Origin: Aeromicrobium sp. Leaf245
GTDB lineage: Bacteria > Actinomycetota > Actinomycetes > Propionibacteriales > Nocardioidaceae
NCBI RefSeq assembly: GCF_942548115.1
Contig: NZ_OW824151.1
Location: 3,038,001-3,102,000, forward strand
DNA length: 64,000 bases
Direction: 5' to 3'
The notes beneath the pieces are model-generated. The model was not told where the DNA came from. It saw only the letters and a program-made list of their open reading frames with translations, and searched no databases. Each line of letters opens with the position of its first letter. The first letter of the stretch is position 1. Below are positions 45,978 through 57,412 of this stretch, one piece after another. The translations under genes and the position numbers were made by a program.

Positions 45978-46364
45978 TCAGGCCTCGAAGGGCGGCACGT
46001 CCGCCGGGGCCTGGGTGTCGACCTCGCCGTAGGCGACCCCTGCGGCCCAGACGACCAGGATCACGATCGCCCAGGTCCACGGCCCCTCCAGGTCGAACCC
46101 ACGGCGGGGCACGACGGCGTCCGTCAGCACGAGGGCCGCTGCCGTGACCACGAGGCCCCCGATCACGGCCGACGGTCGAGCGAGCCGCGGCGCCAGGGTG
46201 GTGGTCGCGCGACGCAGTCCGACCGCGAGCACCGTGAACAGGACGACCGCTGCGACGAAGCCGCCGAGGCGGATGTCGAACCCGTCGAGCAACCAGGCGG
46301 TGAGACCGAAGGAACCGATGTTCGCGAGGGCCGCGATGGCCAGGGACCGCCCGATCGACTGCAT
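45978..46364 (-). CDS. Small four-helix integral membrane protein
   Basis: About 128 residues from the ATG at 46364; a longer frame starts at 46403 with no site. Four hydrophobic helices are visible: AIAALANIGSFGLTAWLL, FVAAVVLFTVLAVGL, AVIGGLVVTAAALVLTDAVV and WTWAIVILVVWAAGVAYG. The layout resembles small membrane proteins that are often auto-annotated as phage holin-like; nothing nearby suggests a phage. GATACT lies 6 nt before the ATG and may be a -10. Function unknown. Confidence 0.65.
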   Translation of the reverse strand: MQSIGRSLAIAALANIGSFGLTAWLLDGFDIRLGGFVAAVVLFTVLAVGLRRATTTLAPRLARPSAVIGGLVVTAAALVLTDAVVPRRGFDLEGPWTWAIVILVVWAAGVAYGEVDTQAPADVPPFEA

Positions 46365-46399
46365 GGTGCGAGTATCCACGACGCTGCGCGCCGCCGCGC

Positions 46400-48064
46400 T
46401 CACCGGTACGCGACCTCCGCAGGGCTGCCGTCACGCTGCGTGATGATGCCGCCGTCGAACCGCGCTCGGGACAGGCCCGGCTTGCGGTAGACCCGCGTCT
46501 CGGGAGCGCCGAGGCGTCCCTCGGACTCCCCCAGCTCGCGGTACAGGTCCTCGATGCCGCCGTGGATGCCGAGCGCGATCGTGCCCGAGCCGCGGACCAC
46601 CCGGTAGACGCTGCCGCGCTCGAAGCGCTGCACGCTCACGGCCGGATCCGCGGTGCGGACGTGCAGGGCCGTGGGGAACCCCATCACTCCGGCGTGGGCG
46701 CCGAGGTGGTTGTACTCGCCACGCACCAGGCCGCCGACCCAGAACACGCCGACGCCCTGCTTCCAGTACAGCTCCATGGCCTGGAAGAAGGTCTTGCGCT
46801 GGGTCGCGTTCCCGTACTCGCTGGCGTACGGGTAGCCCGTCAGGTCGCGGCCGAGCTTCGCGGCGTACCGCTTGATCTCGGAGTCGTAGTCGGCGATGTA
46901 CGACGCGACGCTGTTGCGCAGCGTCGGCAGGTAGGCGTAGCCGTTGCGTCCGGGGCACGCCGTCCCCAGGACGTCGCGGTGCCCGTGGATCACCTGGTAG
47001 GTCTTGCCGTCGGCCGACCAGGTGCCCTTGGCGCCCCGGTAGAACGTGCCCAGGCGCCAGCCGATGACCTTCACCAGGGCGGAGCGCGTGGCCGTGCCGA
47101 CGTTGGCGGTGTCGTAGTTGCCCATCATCGACACCCCCATGGAGTAGGTGTTGACCTTCGCGTTCCCTGCGTGGGCGCCGCGGACCGTGCGATCGAGTCC
47201 GCCCTTGCGGCCCTCGAAGATCTGCCCGTACTTGTCGACGAGCACGTTGTACCCGATGTCGCACCAGTCGCGGCTCTTCACGTGGTACGACTGGATGCCC
47301 CGCACGATCGAGCGCGACTGCGCCTTCGTGTAGGAGTTCGAGCCGGCCGTGTGGTGCAGCGTCACGCCGAACGTGGTCATGCCGACGCGGGGGCTGTCGC
47401 ACGAGCCACCCGCCGAGGCCCCCCAGGAGGAACGGCTGATGACGGCCGGCTTGGGCGTGAACGTGGGCGAGGCGTCGGCGGCCTGGGCCAGGCTGCTCAC
47501 AGGTGCACTCGCCGAGGTCGCGGAGCCTGCGCCGTCGGACCCGAGGTCGAGGGTCTCGAGCCTGAGCCCGCGAGGCACCGATCCCGAGCTGGAGGCGACC
47601 TGCAGCGCCACGGCATCGGACTCCCCCACGTACATGGGCTCGGTGCCGGGCCGCCCGGCCTCCACCGTCTCCTCGTCCTGCGGGATCTCCTGCCAGGCAC
47701 CCCACCCGTCGGCGGTGCGCGTGCGCACCTGCACCACCACGTCCCCCAGTCCGGGGGTCGGCGACCAGGTGGCGCCGACCATCGAGAACGACGGGACGGT
47801 CCGGGGAGCGATCTCCGAGACCACGGGTGCGCTCGGGACGGCGGTCCGCGCCGTCGTCCGGGCCAGACGGCGTTCGCCGCGGCTCCGCGACGCCTCCACC
47901 GCACGGTGCTTCGGGCGCTCGAACCGTTCCAGGGAGACGTCCTGTCCGGACGACGCCGTGCGCGCCGGCGCAGGACCGGTCGCCGGGGCTGCGGCAGCCG
48001 CAGGGGCCACCAGCCCGCCCCCGGCCAGGACGAGCGTGGTCAGAGCGACGGACAGGTGCCTCAT
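46400..48064 (-). CDS. Secreted PGRP-type amidase with LGFP-like C-terminal repeats
   Basis: 554 residues, ATG at 48064. Signal peptide (about 1-26, SVALTTLVLAGGGLVAPAAAAA). An N-terminal region with GVTWSP-type strands precedes a PGRP/amidase_2 domain (about 205-370): VISRSSWGAS, zinc-site TLHHTAGSN, the CDIGYNVLVDKYGQIFEGRKGG signature, HGHRDVLGTACPG with the remaining zinc ligands. The final about 150 residues are repeats of the LGFP kind (VGVFWVGGLVRGEYNHLGAHAGVMGFPT, then RLGAPET), which bind the wall. It should cut the N-acetylmuramoyl-L-alanine bond. Zinc-site His and Cys are intact. It is a paralogue of the next gene. Confidence 0.93.
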   Translation of the reverse strand: MRHLSVALTTLVLAGGGLVAPAAAAAPATGPAPARTASSGQDVSLERFERPKHRAVEASRSRGERRLARTTARTAVPSAPVVSEIAPRTVPSFSMVGATWSPTPGLGDVVVQVRTRTADGWGAWQEIPQDEETVEAGRPGTEPMYVGESDAVALQVASSSGSVPRGLRLETLDLGSDGAGSATSASAPVSSLAQAADASPTFTPKPAVISRSSWGASAGGSCDSPRVGMTTFGVTLHHTAGSNSYTKAQSRSIVRGIQSYHVKSRDWCDIGYNVLVDKYGQIFEGRKGGLDRTVRGAHAGNAKVNTYSMGVSMMGNYDTANVGTATRSALVKVIGWRLGTFYRGAKGTWSADGKTYQVIHGHRDVLGTACPGRNGYAYLPTLRNSVASYIADYDSEIKRYAAKLGRDLTGYPYASEYGNATQRKTFFQAMELYWKQGVGVFWVGGLVRGEYNHLGAHAGVMGFPTALHVRTADPAVSVQRFERGSVYRVVRGSGTIALGIHGGIEDLYRELGESEGRLGAPETRVYRKPGLSRARFDGGIITQRDGSPAEVAYR

Positions 48065-48104
48065 CAGGTCGATTCCCCCTCGGATCGAGCCGGTGGACCG
48101 AGGT

Positions 48105-50900
48105 TCAGCCCAACCGGAAGTAGTGCGAGCGTAGCCCGAGCGCGAACCGGAGCTGAGGCCCCGTGACCGTCGTCGACCCCTTCGTGCCCGTGAGCGTGAT
48201 CGACTCGACGCGGCCCGCCCAGTCGCCCATCAGGTCGCGCTTGGTGACCTTGAGGCTGCGCAGGGTCCCGACCTGCGGGTAGGCCTTCTCGATCGTGGCG
48301 GCCGGGACGGACGCGGTCCAGTCGTGGTTGGCGTTGCCCGACCAGTCGTCCCAGGCGTCGAGGCGTCCCTTCAGGTACGGCTGGCTGCCCGGCGCCGAGG
48401 CGCCGCCCGAGGACGACGAGTACTGCGTGAACGCCGGCGCGCCCTGGTAGGTGAGGATCGCGCCGAGGGTCGCCAGCACGGCCTTGTCGGTGGTCGCGGT
48501 CTGGCCGGCCACGCCCTTGTAGACCTGGCAGGAGGTCGTGTCGCACACGTCGTAGTACCGCGACGGGGTGAGCGAGCGGACGCCGTAGGTGCGCGCAGCG
48601 ACCGACTGCGCCTTGAGCGCCTCCGGCTCCCAGCTCGACGGCATCTCGGCCGCCACGACGCCGAGGGTGTAGTTGTCGATCGACGTCACGTTCACCGTCT
48701 TGCGCGTGGTGGCGCCCTTCGACGGCACGGCCGAGCGCACGCTCGTGCGGTACTCCCGCACGCTCCCACCCGGCATCACGAGTGCCACCTTCGTGGCCTC
48801 GAACTGCGCGTCGCCCGTCCAGAAGTTCCGGTCGTAGGCGGTCCAGGTGGATCCGGTCCGGTACTGCAGCACGGACTTCTTCGGGTCCGCGGTGAGCGGG
48901 ATGATCCGCCACTGCGAGACGGTCTTGCCGTTGCGGGTGGCGGGCAGGACGATCCGCTTGCCCGACACCATGTTGCGGTAGGCCAGGCCCGAGCGAGCCG
49001 TCACCGTCACCGTCGACGAGGTCGCCGCGCCGAGCAGCACGCGGATGCTCCCGGTGCGCTCGGACAGGGTCGTGCCGGGGTAGTAGGCGGCCAGGATCTC
49101 CTTGAACGTCTTGCCGGAGCGGGCCGCACCCTGCGCGCCGTACTGGCTCATGCCGATGCCGTGACCGAAGCCGTGGCCACGGAAGGTCACGGTGCGACTG
49201 CTCGGCACGGTGAGCCCGTCGGGACCGATGCCGCCCGCGTACCAGGTGCTGACGACGCCCGAGGCCTCGGACAGCTCCAGGTAGCCCTTGGTCAGCTTGA
49301 GGCGCTGGTAGCCCGTCCGTGCGCGATAGACGGTCGACCGCGGCACGCCGAGCTTGCCGGCGGACTCCTTCTGGGCCTGGTACTCCTTGTACAGCGGTCC
49401 GTAGAGCGCGTAGCCGGCGGTGCTCGACCCGCTGGTGACCAGGTACACCGCTCCCTTCTGGAAGCGCTGGACCTTCGTGCCCGTGACCGAGGTCGCCACC
49501 GGGTCACCGGTCGGGAAGCCGAGCGAGCCGTTGTGCTCACCGGTGCGGTAGAACTCGGTCTTCGCCGGGCCCGAGACGGCGTAGGCACCCGCGGCCTTGG
49601 TCCAGAGCAGGTCCATGTTGGCGTAGATCGCGCGACGCTGGGTGGAGTTGCCCCACTCGGCCCGCACGACCTTGCCGAGCTTGGTGCTGCCGATCTTGGC
49701 CGCGAGCTTCTGGATCTCGGTGCCGGGGGCCGGCGTGCTCGGGGTCGGGGTGCTCGTCGACGTGCCGGCGAGGCGCTTGGCCACCTCGCTGCGCAGGCCG
49801 CCCGACTGCGTCAGCCACGCGTACCCGTAGCGCCCGGGGCACGCCGTGCTCTTGACGTCGCGGTGACCCATGATCCGGTTCACCGTCTTGCCCCCGAGGG
49901 AGTACGTGCCGGTGGCCTTCAGGCCGGCGAGCGAGTGGCGCCACGCGATGAGGTCCGCGACCGCGGTCTTCATGGCTGCGGGGACCTGCGCGACGTCGTA
50001 GTTGCCCATCATCGAGACGCCGACCGTGCGCTCGTTGGCGGCGTTGACGCCGGCGTGGGCACCGCGCACCATCTTCGTGATGCCGCCCTTGCGACCCTCG
50101 AAGATCTGGCCGTACTTGTCGACGAGGAAGTTGTAGCCGATGTCGCACCAGCCCTGGCTTCCCGTGTGGTACGCCTGCGTGGATCGCACGATGCCGGCGG
50201 ACTGGGCCTTGGTGTAGCTGTTCGAGCCGGCGGTGTGGTGCAGCGTCGTGCCGAGCATGGAGGCCCCGTACACCGGCGCGCTGCAGGACGATCCGCTCTT
50301 GGCGCCCCACGAGGCGCGGCTGATGATCTTGGGCTGGCCGACGGCGGCCGCCGTCGGCACGGTCGCGCTGCCGTTCTCGCCGTCGGTGACCGTGGACACC
50401 CGCACACCGCTCGGCGAGCGCCCGGACGGGGTGCTGACGCGGACGTCGACGCCGTCGGACTCCCCGACCCAGAGCGGGTCGGTGCCGGGACGCACGTCGG
50501 TGGACGCGGGATCGGTCGGTGAGGTCTCCAGGGTGGTCCAGTCGCTCCAGCCGTCGGCCAGCGAGCGCCAGCGCACCTCGACCGTCGGGTCCTCGTCGGT
50601 CGACCCGGCGTCCCAGGTCACGCCCAGGAGCGAGAAGGTCTCGGTCGACCGGGTCAGCTCCGCGGCCGGCTGGGGCTCCTCGGCCTCGGGGGTGCTCGGC
50701 GCCGTCCTCTGGTCGGGGCGAGCCTCGTCCTCGGCCGGGTCGACCGGGGGCACCACGGTCTCGGTCACCTCGGCCGGCTTCGCCTCGGCGGTGACGACGG
50801 CCGGCGGCGCGGCATCGGACGTGGAGACGAGGGAGGCCACCGCGACGGCGGAGACGACGGCGAACGGGACAGTTCGCCGGACCAAGGTCCAGGGGCGCAT
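48105..50900 (-). CDS. PGRP amidase - LGFP repeats - SpoIID/LytB fusion protein
   Basis: About 931 residues from the ATG at 50900 (signal peptide 1-30). Order: an N-terminal region and GVTWDAG strands, a PGRP amidase domain (about 185-370; LHHTAGSN, CDIGYNFLVDKYGQIFEGRKGG and MGHRDVKSTACPG), LGFP-like repeats (about 400-560) and a C-terminal SpoIID/LytB domain (about 590-920) with FRGHGFGHGIGMSQYGAQG, VVAAEMPSSWEPEALKAQSVAARTYG and FTQYSSSSGG. SpoIID is a lytic transglycosylase acting on denuded glycan strands, so one polypeptide carries both the peptide-stripping amidase and the glycan-cutting activity. Three GTCACA repeats lie upstream. Confidence 0.92.
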   Translation of the reverse strand: MRPWTLVRRTVPFAVVSAVAVASLVSTSDAAPPAVVTAEAKPAEVTETVVPPVDPAEDEARPDQRTAPSTPEAEEPQPAAELTRSTETFSLLGVTWDAGSTDEDPTVEVRWRSLADGWSDWTTLETSPTDPASTDVRPGTDPLWVGESDGVDVRVSTPSGRSPSGVRVSTVTDGENGSATVPTAAAVGQPKIISRASWGAKSGSSCSAPVYGASMLGTTLHHTAGSNSYTKAQSAGIVRSTQAYHTGSQGWCDIGYNFLVDKYGQIFEGRKGGITKMVRGAHAGVNAANERTVGVSMMGNYDVAQVPAAMKTAVADLIAWRHSLAGLKATGTYSLGGKTVNRIMGHRDVKSTACPGRYGYAWLTQSGGLRSEVAKRLAGTSTSTPTPSTPAPGTEIQKLAAKIGSTKLGKVVRAEWGNSTQRRAIYANMDLLWTKAAGAYAVSGPAKTEFYRTGEHNGSLGFPTGDPVATSVTGTKVQRFQKGAVYLVTSGSSTAGYALYGPLYKEYQAQKESAGKLGVPRSTVYRARTGYQRLKLTKGYLELSEASGVVSTWYAGGIGPDGLTVPSSRTVTFRGHGFGHGIGMSQYGAQGAARSGKTFKEILAAYYPGTTLSERTGSIRVLLGAATSSTVTVTARSGLAYRNMVSGKRIVLPATRNGKTVSQWRIIPLTADPKKSVLQYRTGSTWTAYDRNFWTGDAQFEATKVALVMPGGSVREYRTSVRSAVPSKGATTRKTVNVTSIDNYTLGVVAAEMPSSWEPEALKAQSVAARTYGVRSLTPSRYYDVCDTTSCQVYKGVAGQTATTDKAVLATLGAILTYQGAPAFTQYSSSSGGASAPGSQPYLKGRLDAWDDWSGNANHDWTASVPAATIEKAYPQVGTLRSLKVTKRDLMGDWAGRVESITLTGTKGSTTVTGPQLRFALGLRSHYFRLG

Positions 50901-50915
50901 GGGGAAGACCGATCC

Positions 50916-50939
50916 TGTGACAGATGTGACGGATGTGAC
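50916..50939 (-). promoter_or_regulatory. Triple GTCACA direct repeat, probable MtrA site
   Basis: On the minus strand GTCACA occurs three times with an exact 9-bp period (plus-strand TGTGAC at 50916, 50925 and 50934), 16-39 bp upstream of the amidase-SpoIID ATG. MtrA of mycobacteria binds directly repeated GTCACA-type motifs in cell-wall hydrolase promoters. The place is close to the start codon, so the transcript start would need mapping; repression or an extended site is possible. Confidence 0.6.
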
Positions 50940-51021
50940 GAGCGAGCCAGGCCAACGGAACCACACATCGGCGGCGACTTCCACCGGTGTGAGTGAACTA
51001 CACGCCTGTCATTTCCGCAGG

Positions 51022-52377
51022 TCAGCGGGGGTGCAGACTGCGAGCCGCCTCCGCCACCGAACCCGACAGCGAGGGGTACACCGTGAACGCGTCGGCCACC
51101 TGGTCGACCGTCAGGGAGGCGGACACGGCGAGCGAGACGGCGTGGATCAGCTCGCTCGCTCGCGGGCCCACCACCACTCCCCCCACCACGACGCCCATGC
51201 CGCGGCGCGAGAAGAGCTTGACGAAGCCGTGACGGACGCCCTGCATCTTGGCGCGCGCGTTCGTGGCCAGCGGCAGCATCACGACGTCGACGTGCAGGCC
51301 GGCCTCGTCGATCTTGCGCTGCGACAGGCCGACGGTCGCGATCTCCGGCGACGTGAAGATGTTGCTCGAGACCTTCTGCAGGTCGAGCGGGTGCACGGCG
51401 TCACCGAGCAGGTGCGCCATGGCGATGCGGCCCTGCTGGGCCGCGACGGAGGCGAGCATGAGCACCCCGGTGCAGTCGCCGGCCGCGTAGATGCCGGGCA
51501 CGCTCGTGCGCGAGACGCGGTCCACGCGGACGAAGCCGTTCTCGTCGAGCACGACGCCGGCCTCCTCCAGCCCGAGGTCCGCGGTGTTCGGGATGGAGCC
51601 GAGGGCGAGCAGGCAGTGCGACCCGACGACCTCGCGACCGTCGGTGAGCGTGACCACGACCTGGTCGCCGTCGCGCCGCACGGAGGCCATGCGGGACTGG
51701 CCCATGACGGTCATGCCACGCTCGGTGAAGACGTCCTCGATGAGCTCGGCGGCGTCCTCGTCCTCACCGGGCAGCACCCGGTCGCGGCTCGAGACGAGCG
51801 TGACGCGGGCGTCGAGCCCGTTGTAGGCACTCGCGAACTCCGCGCCGGTGACGCCGGACCCCACGACGATCATGTGGTCCGGGATCTCGCGCAGCGCGTA
51901 GACCTGCTCCCACGTGAGGATCCGCTCGCCGTCGGGGAGCGCGTCGGGGCTGACCCGAGGGTGCGCTCCGGTGGCGACCAGCACGGCGTCGGCCTGGATC
52001 GTACGACCGTCGACCTCGACGGAGCCGGCGGAGACCAGCCGGGCGGATCCCTTGACGAACTCGATGCCCTCGCGCTCGAGGCGCCCGGCGATGTCGGCGG
52101 ACTGGGCCAGTGCCAGCTTCATGACCCGGTCGTTCACCGCGGCGAGGTCGGCGCGGACGTCACGCGGGACCTCGACCCCCAGCTCGGCCGAGGACTCGAC
52201 CTCGGTCAGCAGGTCCGACGTCGCGATGAGCGTCTTGCTGGGCACGCAGTCCGTGAGGACGGTCGAGCCGCCCAGACCGTCGCGTTCGACCACGGTGACC
52301 TGAGCCCCCAGACGCGCCGCCACGAGCGCGGCCTCGTAGCCGCCTGGTCCCCCGCCGATGATCACCACATGAGTCAC
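51022..52377 (-). CDS. lpdA: NAD(P)H:quinone oxidoreductase, LpdA type
   Basis: 451 residues, GTG at 52377; closer in-frame GTG codons exist. FAD/NAD-linked disulfide-reductase-fold protein with FAD motif VVIIGGGPGGYEAALVA, NAD motif IVVGSGVTGAEFASA, and YAAGDCTGVLMLASVAAQQGR. Where dihydrolipoamide dehydrogenase has CxxxxC, this has STVLTDCVPSK, with a single Cys, as in mycobacterial LpdA (Rv3303c), which reduces quinones rather than lipoamide. The C-terminal His-Pro dyad of lipoamide dehydrogenases is not evident. It probably guards against quinone and oxidant stress. Confidence 0.9.
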   Translation of the reverse strand: MTHVVIIGGGPGGYEAALVAARLGAQVTVVERDGLGGSTVLTDCVPSKTLIATSDLLTEVESSAELGVEVPRDVRADLAAVNDRVMKLALAQSADIAGRLEREGIEFVKGSARLVSAGSVEVDGRTIQADAVLVATGAHPRVSPDALPDGERILTWEQVYALREIPDHMIVVGSGVTGAEFASAYNGLDARVTLVSSRDRVLPGEDEDAAELIEDVFTERGMTVMGQSRMASVRRDGDQVVVTLTDGREVVGSHCLLALGSIPNTADLGLEEAGVVLDENGFVRVDRVSRTSVPGIYAAGDCTGVLMLASVAAQQGRIAMAHLLGDAVHPLDLQKVSSNIFTSPEIATVGLSQRKIDEAGLHVDVVMLPLATNARAKMQGVRHGFVKLFSRRGMGVVVGGVVVGPRASELIHAVSLAVSASLTVDQVADAFTVYPSLSGSVAEAARSLHPR

Positions 52378-52428
52378 GGCGCCATTCTCGCACCGTGCGA
52401 CGCCCTGCCCCGCCGGGGGCGGGCCTGC

Positions 52429-55914
<3,486 letters not shown>

Positions 55915-56481
55915 CTACCGGTTGAACGCGCTCTGCGTCTCGGATAGTCCTCGCGTGAGGAGGCTCTCGACGGCGTCGGCCGCCTCCTCCAGCAGCACCG
56001 GGAGCTCCTTGCGCTCGGTGGACGAGTACGGCTTCAGCACGAAGTCGTGCACGCTCTGGCGACCGGGCGGACGACCGATGCCCACGCGGACCCGGTGGAA
56101 GTCGCCGGTGCCGATCGACTGACGGATCGACTTCAGCCCGTTGTGGCCGTTGTCGCCTCCACCGAGCTTCAGACGGAGAGCACCGAAGTCGATGTCGAGC
56201 TCGTCGTGGACCACCACGAGGTGCTCGGGCTCGACGTCGAAGTACGACGTCAGGGTCTTGACCGGTCCGCCGCTCTCGTTCATGTACGAGCGGGCCCGAC
56301 CGAGCACGGCGCGCTCGCCGGCGAGCCGGCCCTCGACCACCTCGGCGCGGCCGGACGTGTGGGCCTTGAACCGACCGCCCATGCGGTCGGCGAGCACGTC
56401 GGCCACGAGGTAGCCCACGTTGTGCCGGGTGGCGGCGTACGTGGGGCCCGGGTTCCCGAGCCCCACGACCAGCCAGGTCAC
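55915..56481 (-). CDS. pth: Peptidyl-tRNA hydrolase
   Basis: 188 residues, GTG at 56481. It recycles peptidyl-tRNA released prematurely from ribosomes. Catalytic-site motifs: VVGLGNPGPTY, HNVGYLVAD (His), MNESGG, VHDELDIDFG (Asp) and GGGDNGHNGLKSI. The GTG overlaps the L25/Ctc gene stop (GTGA), so translation is coupled to the ribosomal protein gene. The rplY-pth-mfd order is common in actinobacteria and joins translation and repair housekeeping. Confidence 0.97.
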   Translation of the reverse strand: MTWLVVGLGNPGPTYAATRHNVGYLVADVLADRMGGRFKAHTSGRAEVVEGRLAGERAVLGRARSYMNESGGPVKTLTSYFDVEPEHLVVVHDELDIDFGALRLKLGGGDNGHNGLKSIRQSIGTGDFHRVRVGIGRPPGRQSVHDFVLKPYSSTERKELPVLLEEAADAVESLLTRGLSETQSAFNR

Positions 56482-57155
56482 GACTCGGAGTCGGCGTCCT
56501 CGGCAGGCGCCTCGGCGTCGTCACCCTCGGCGGCCTCGGCGGCCTCCTCGTCGGACTCGTCACGCTCGATGCCGGCCTCGGCCTCGGCCTCCTCCAGCTC
56601 GGCCTCGACCTCCTCGGCGGTGGGCGCAGCGGTCACGTTGACGATGAGCAGCTCGTCGTCGACGACGAGGGTCGAGCCCTCGGGCAGCGTGAGGTCGGAG
56701 GCGAGCACCTGGGCGCCGACCTCGAGGCCCTCGACGGACACCTCGACCGACTCCGGGATGGCCGTGGCCTCGGCCTCGAGGGAGACGCTCGCGTTCTCGA
56801 GCACCACGAGGGTGCCGGGCGCGGCCTCGCCCTCGACGTGCACGGGGACGTCGACGGTGACCTTCTCGCCCTTCTTGACGATGAGCAGGTCGGCGTGCTC
56901 GATGAAGCCCTTGAGCGGGTCGCGCTGGACCTGCTTGGGGATCGCGAGGTGGGTGGTCGAGCCCAGCGCGATGGAGAGCAGTGCGTTGCTGTTCTTCAAC
57001 GCGAGCATGAGCGCGTGGCCCGGCAGGGTGACGTGCACCGGGTCGCTGCCGTGCCCGTACAGCACGGCGGGCACCTGGTCGGCGCGACGGATGCGACGGG
57101 CAGCGCCCTTGCCGAACTCGGTGCGGGTCTCTGCGGGGATCTTGATCTCGGCCAC
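56478..57155 (-). CDS. rplY: Ribosomal protein L25/general stress protein Ctc
   Basis: 225 residues from the GTG at 57155, with CAGGAG 6 nt upstream; the longer frame has no support. The N-terminal 5S rRNA-binding L25 domain (about 1-90; TRTEFGKGAARRIRRADQVPAVLYGHG, IPKQVQRDPLKG) is followed by the TL5/Ctc beta domain (about 95-185). The last 40 residues are almost entirely Glu/Asp/Ala. The long acidic tail is frequent in actinobacterial Ctc proteins. Confidence 0.95.
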   Translation of the reverse strand: MAEIKIPAETRTEFGKGAARRIRRADQVPAVLYGHGSDPVHVTLPGHALMLALKNSNALLSIALGSTTHLAIPKQVQRDPLKGFIEHADLLIVKKGEKVTVDVPVHVEGEAAPGTLVVLENASVSLEAEATAIPESVEVSVEGLEVGAQVLASDLTLPEGSTLVVDDELLIVNVTAAPTAEEVEAELEEAEAEAGIERDESDEEAAEAAEGDDAEAPAEDADSES

Positions 57156-57225
57156 GGGAAGCTCCTGGGGGTGGTGGTGCGGGAAGACGTGTGGGGCGGC
57201 CGCGTCGACGGCCGGGACGTCGCGA

Positions 57226-57261
57226 CAGGCGCTCGAACACGACACTCCGTGGAGCGCCCTG
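57226..57261 (-). promoter_or_regulatory. Stem-loop in the rplY mRNA leader
   Basis: CAGGCGCTC (57226-57234) pairs with GAGCGCCCTG (57252-57261), leaving one bulged base and a 17-nt loop. It lies about 70-105 nt upstream of the rplY GTG, in the predicted leader. The protein binds 5S rRNA, so autoregulation through this leader is possible but untested. Confidence 0.35.
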
Positions 57262-57306
57262 TCGATCACGGTCGGACGGGCCGACCCTCGCCGAGGCAAC
57301 TGCCGC

Positions 57307-57336
57307 AGCCTACCGCAGCCGGTCCTCGCCGGTGAA
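57307..57336 (-). promoter_or_regulatory. Candidate promoter of rplY-pth-mfd
   Basis: On the minus strand TTCACC (57336-57331) is separated by 18 bp from TAGGCT (57312-57307). Transcription would start near 57300 and leave a leader of about 145 nt. The 257-bp gap between rplY and the kinase gene also holds the divergent -10 at 57401. Confidence 0.5.
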
Positions 57337-57400
57337 ATCGGCCACCGCCCGCACCAGGTCGACCTCGGCCGAAGCGCCCTCGCGCCCGGCCTGGAATTGC

Positions 57401-57406
57401 TAGGGT
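57401..57406 (+). promoter_or_regulatory. -10 of a probable leaderless promoter for the kinase gene
   Basis: TAGGGT ends 6 nt before the ATG at 57413, and the intervening TTCCCC has no Shine-Dalgarno. Confidence 0.5.
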
Positions 57407-57412
57407 TTCCCC

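Noticed and set aside
45978-46364. Holin-like annotation for the small membrane protein
   Set aside because: Four helices alone do not make a holin; there are no phage genes around it, so I left it as a membrane protein of unknown function.
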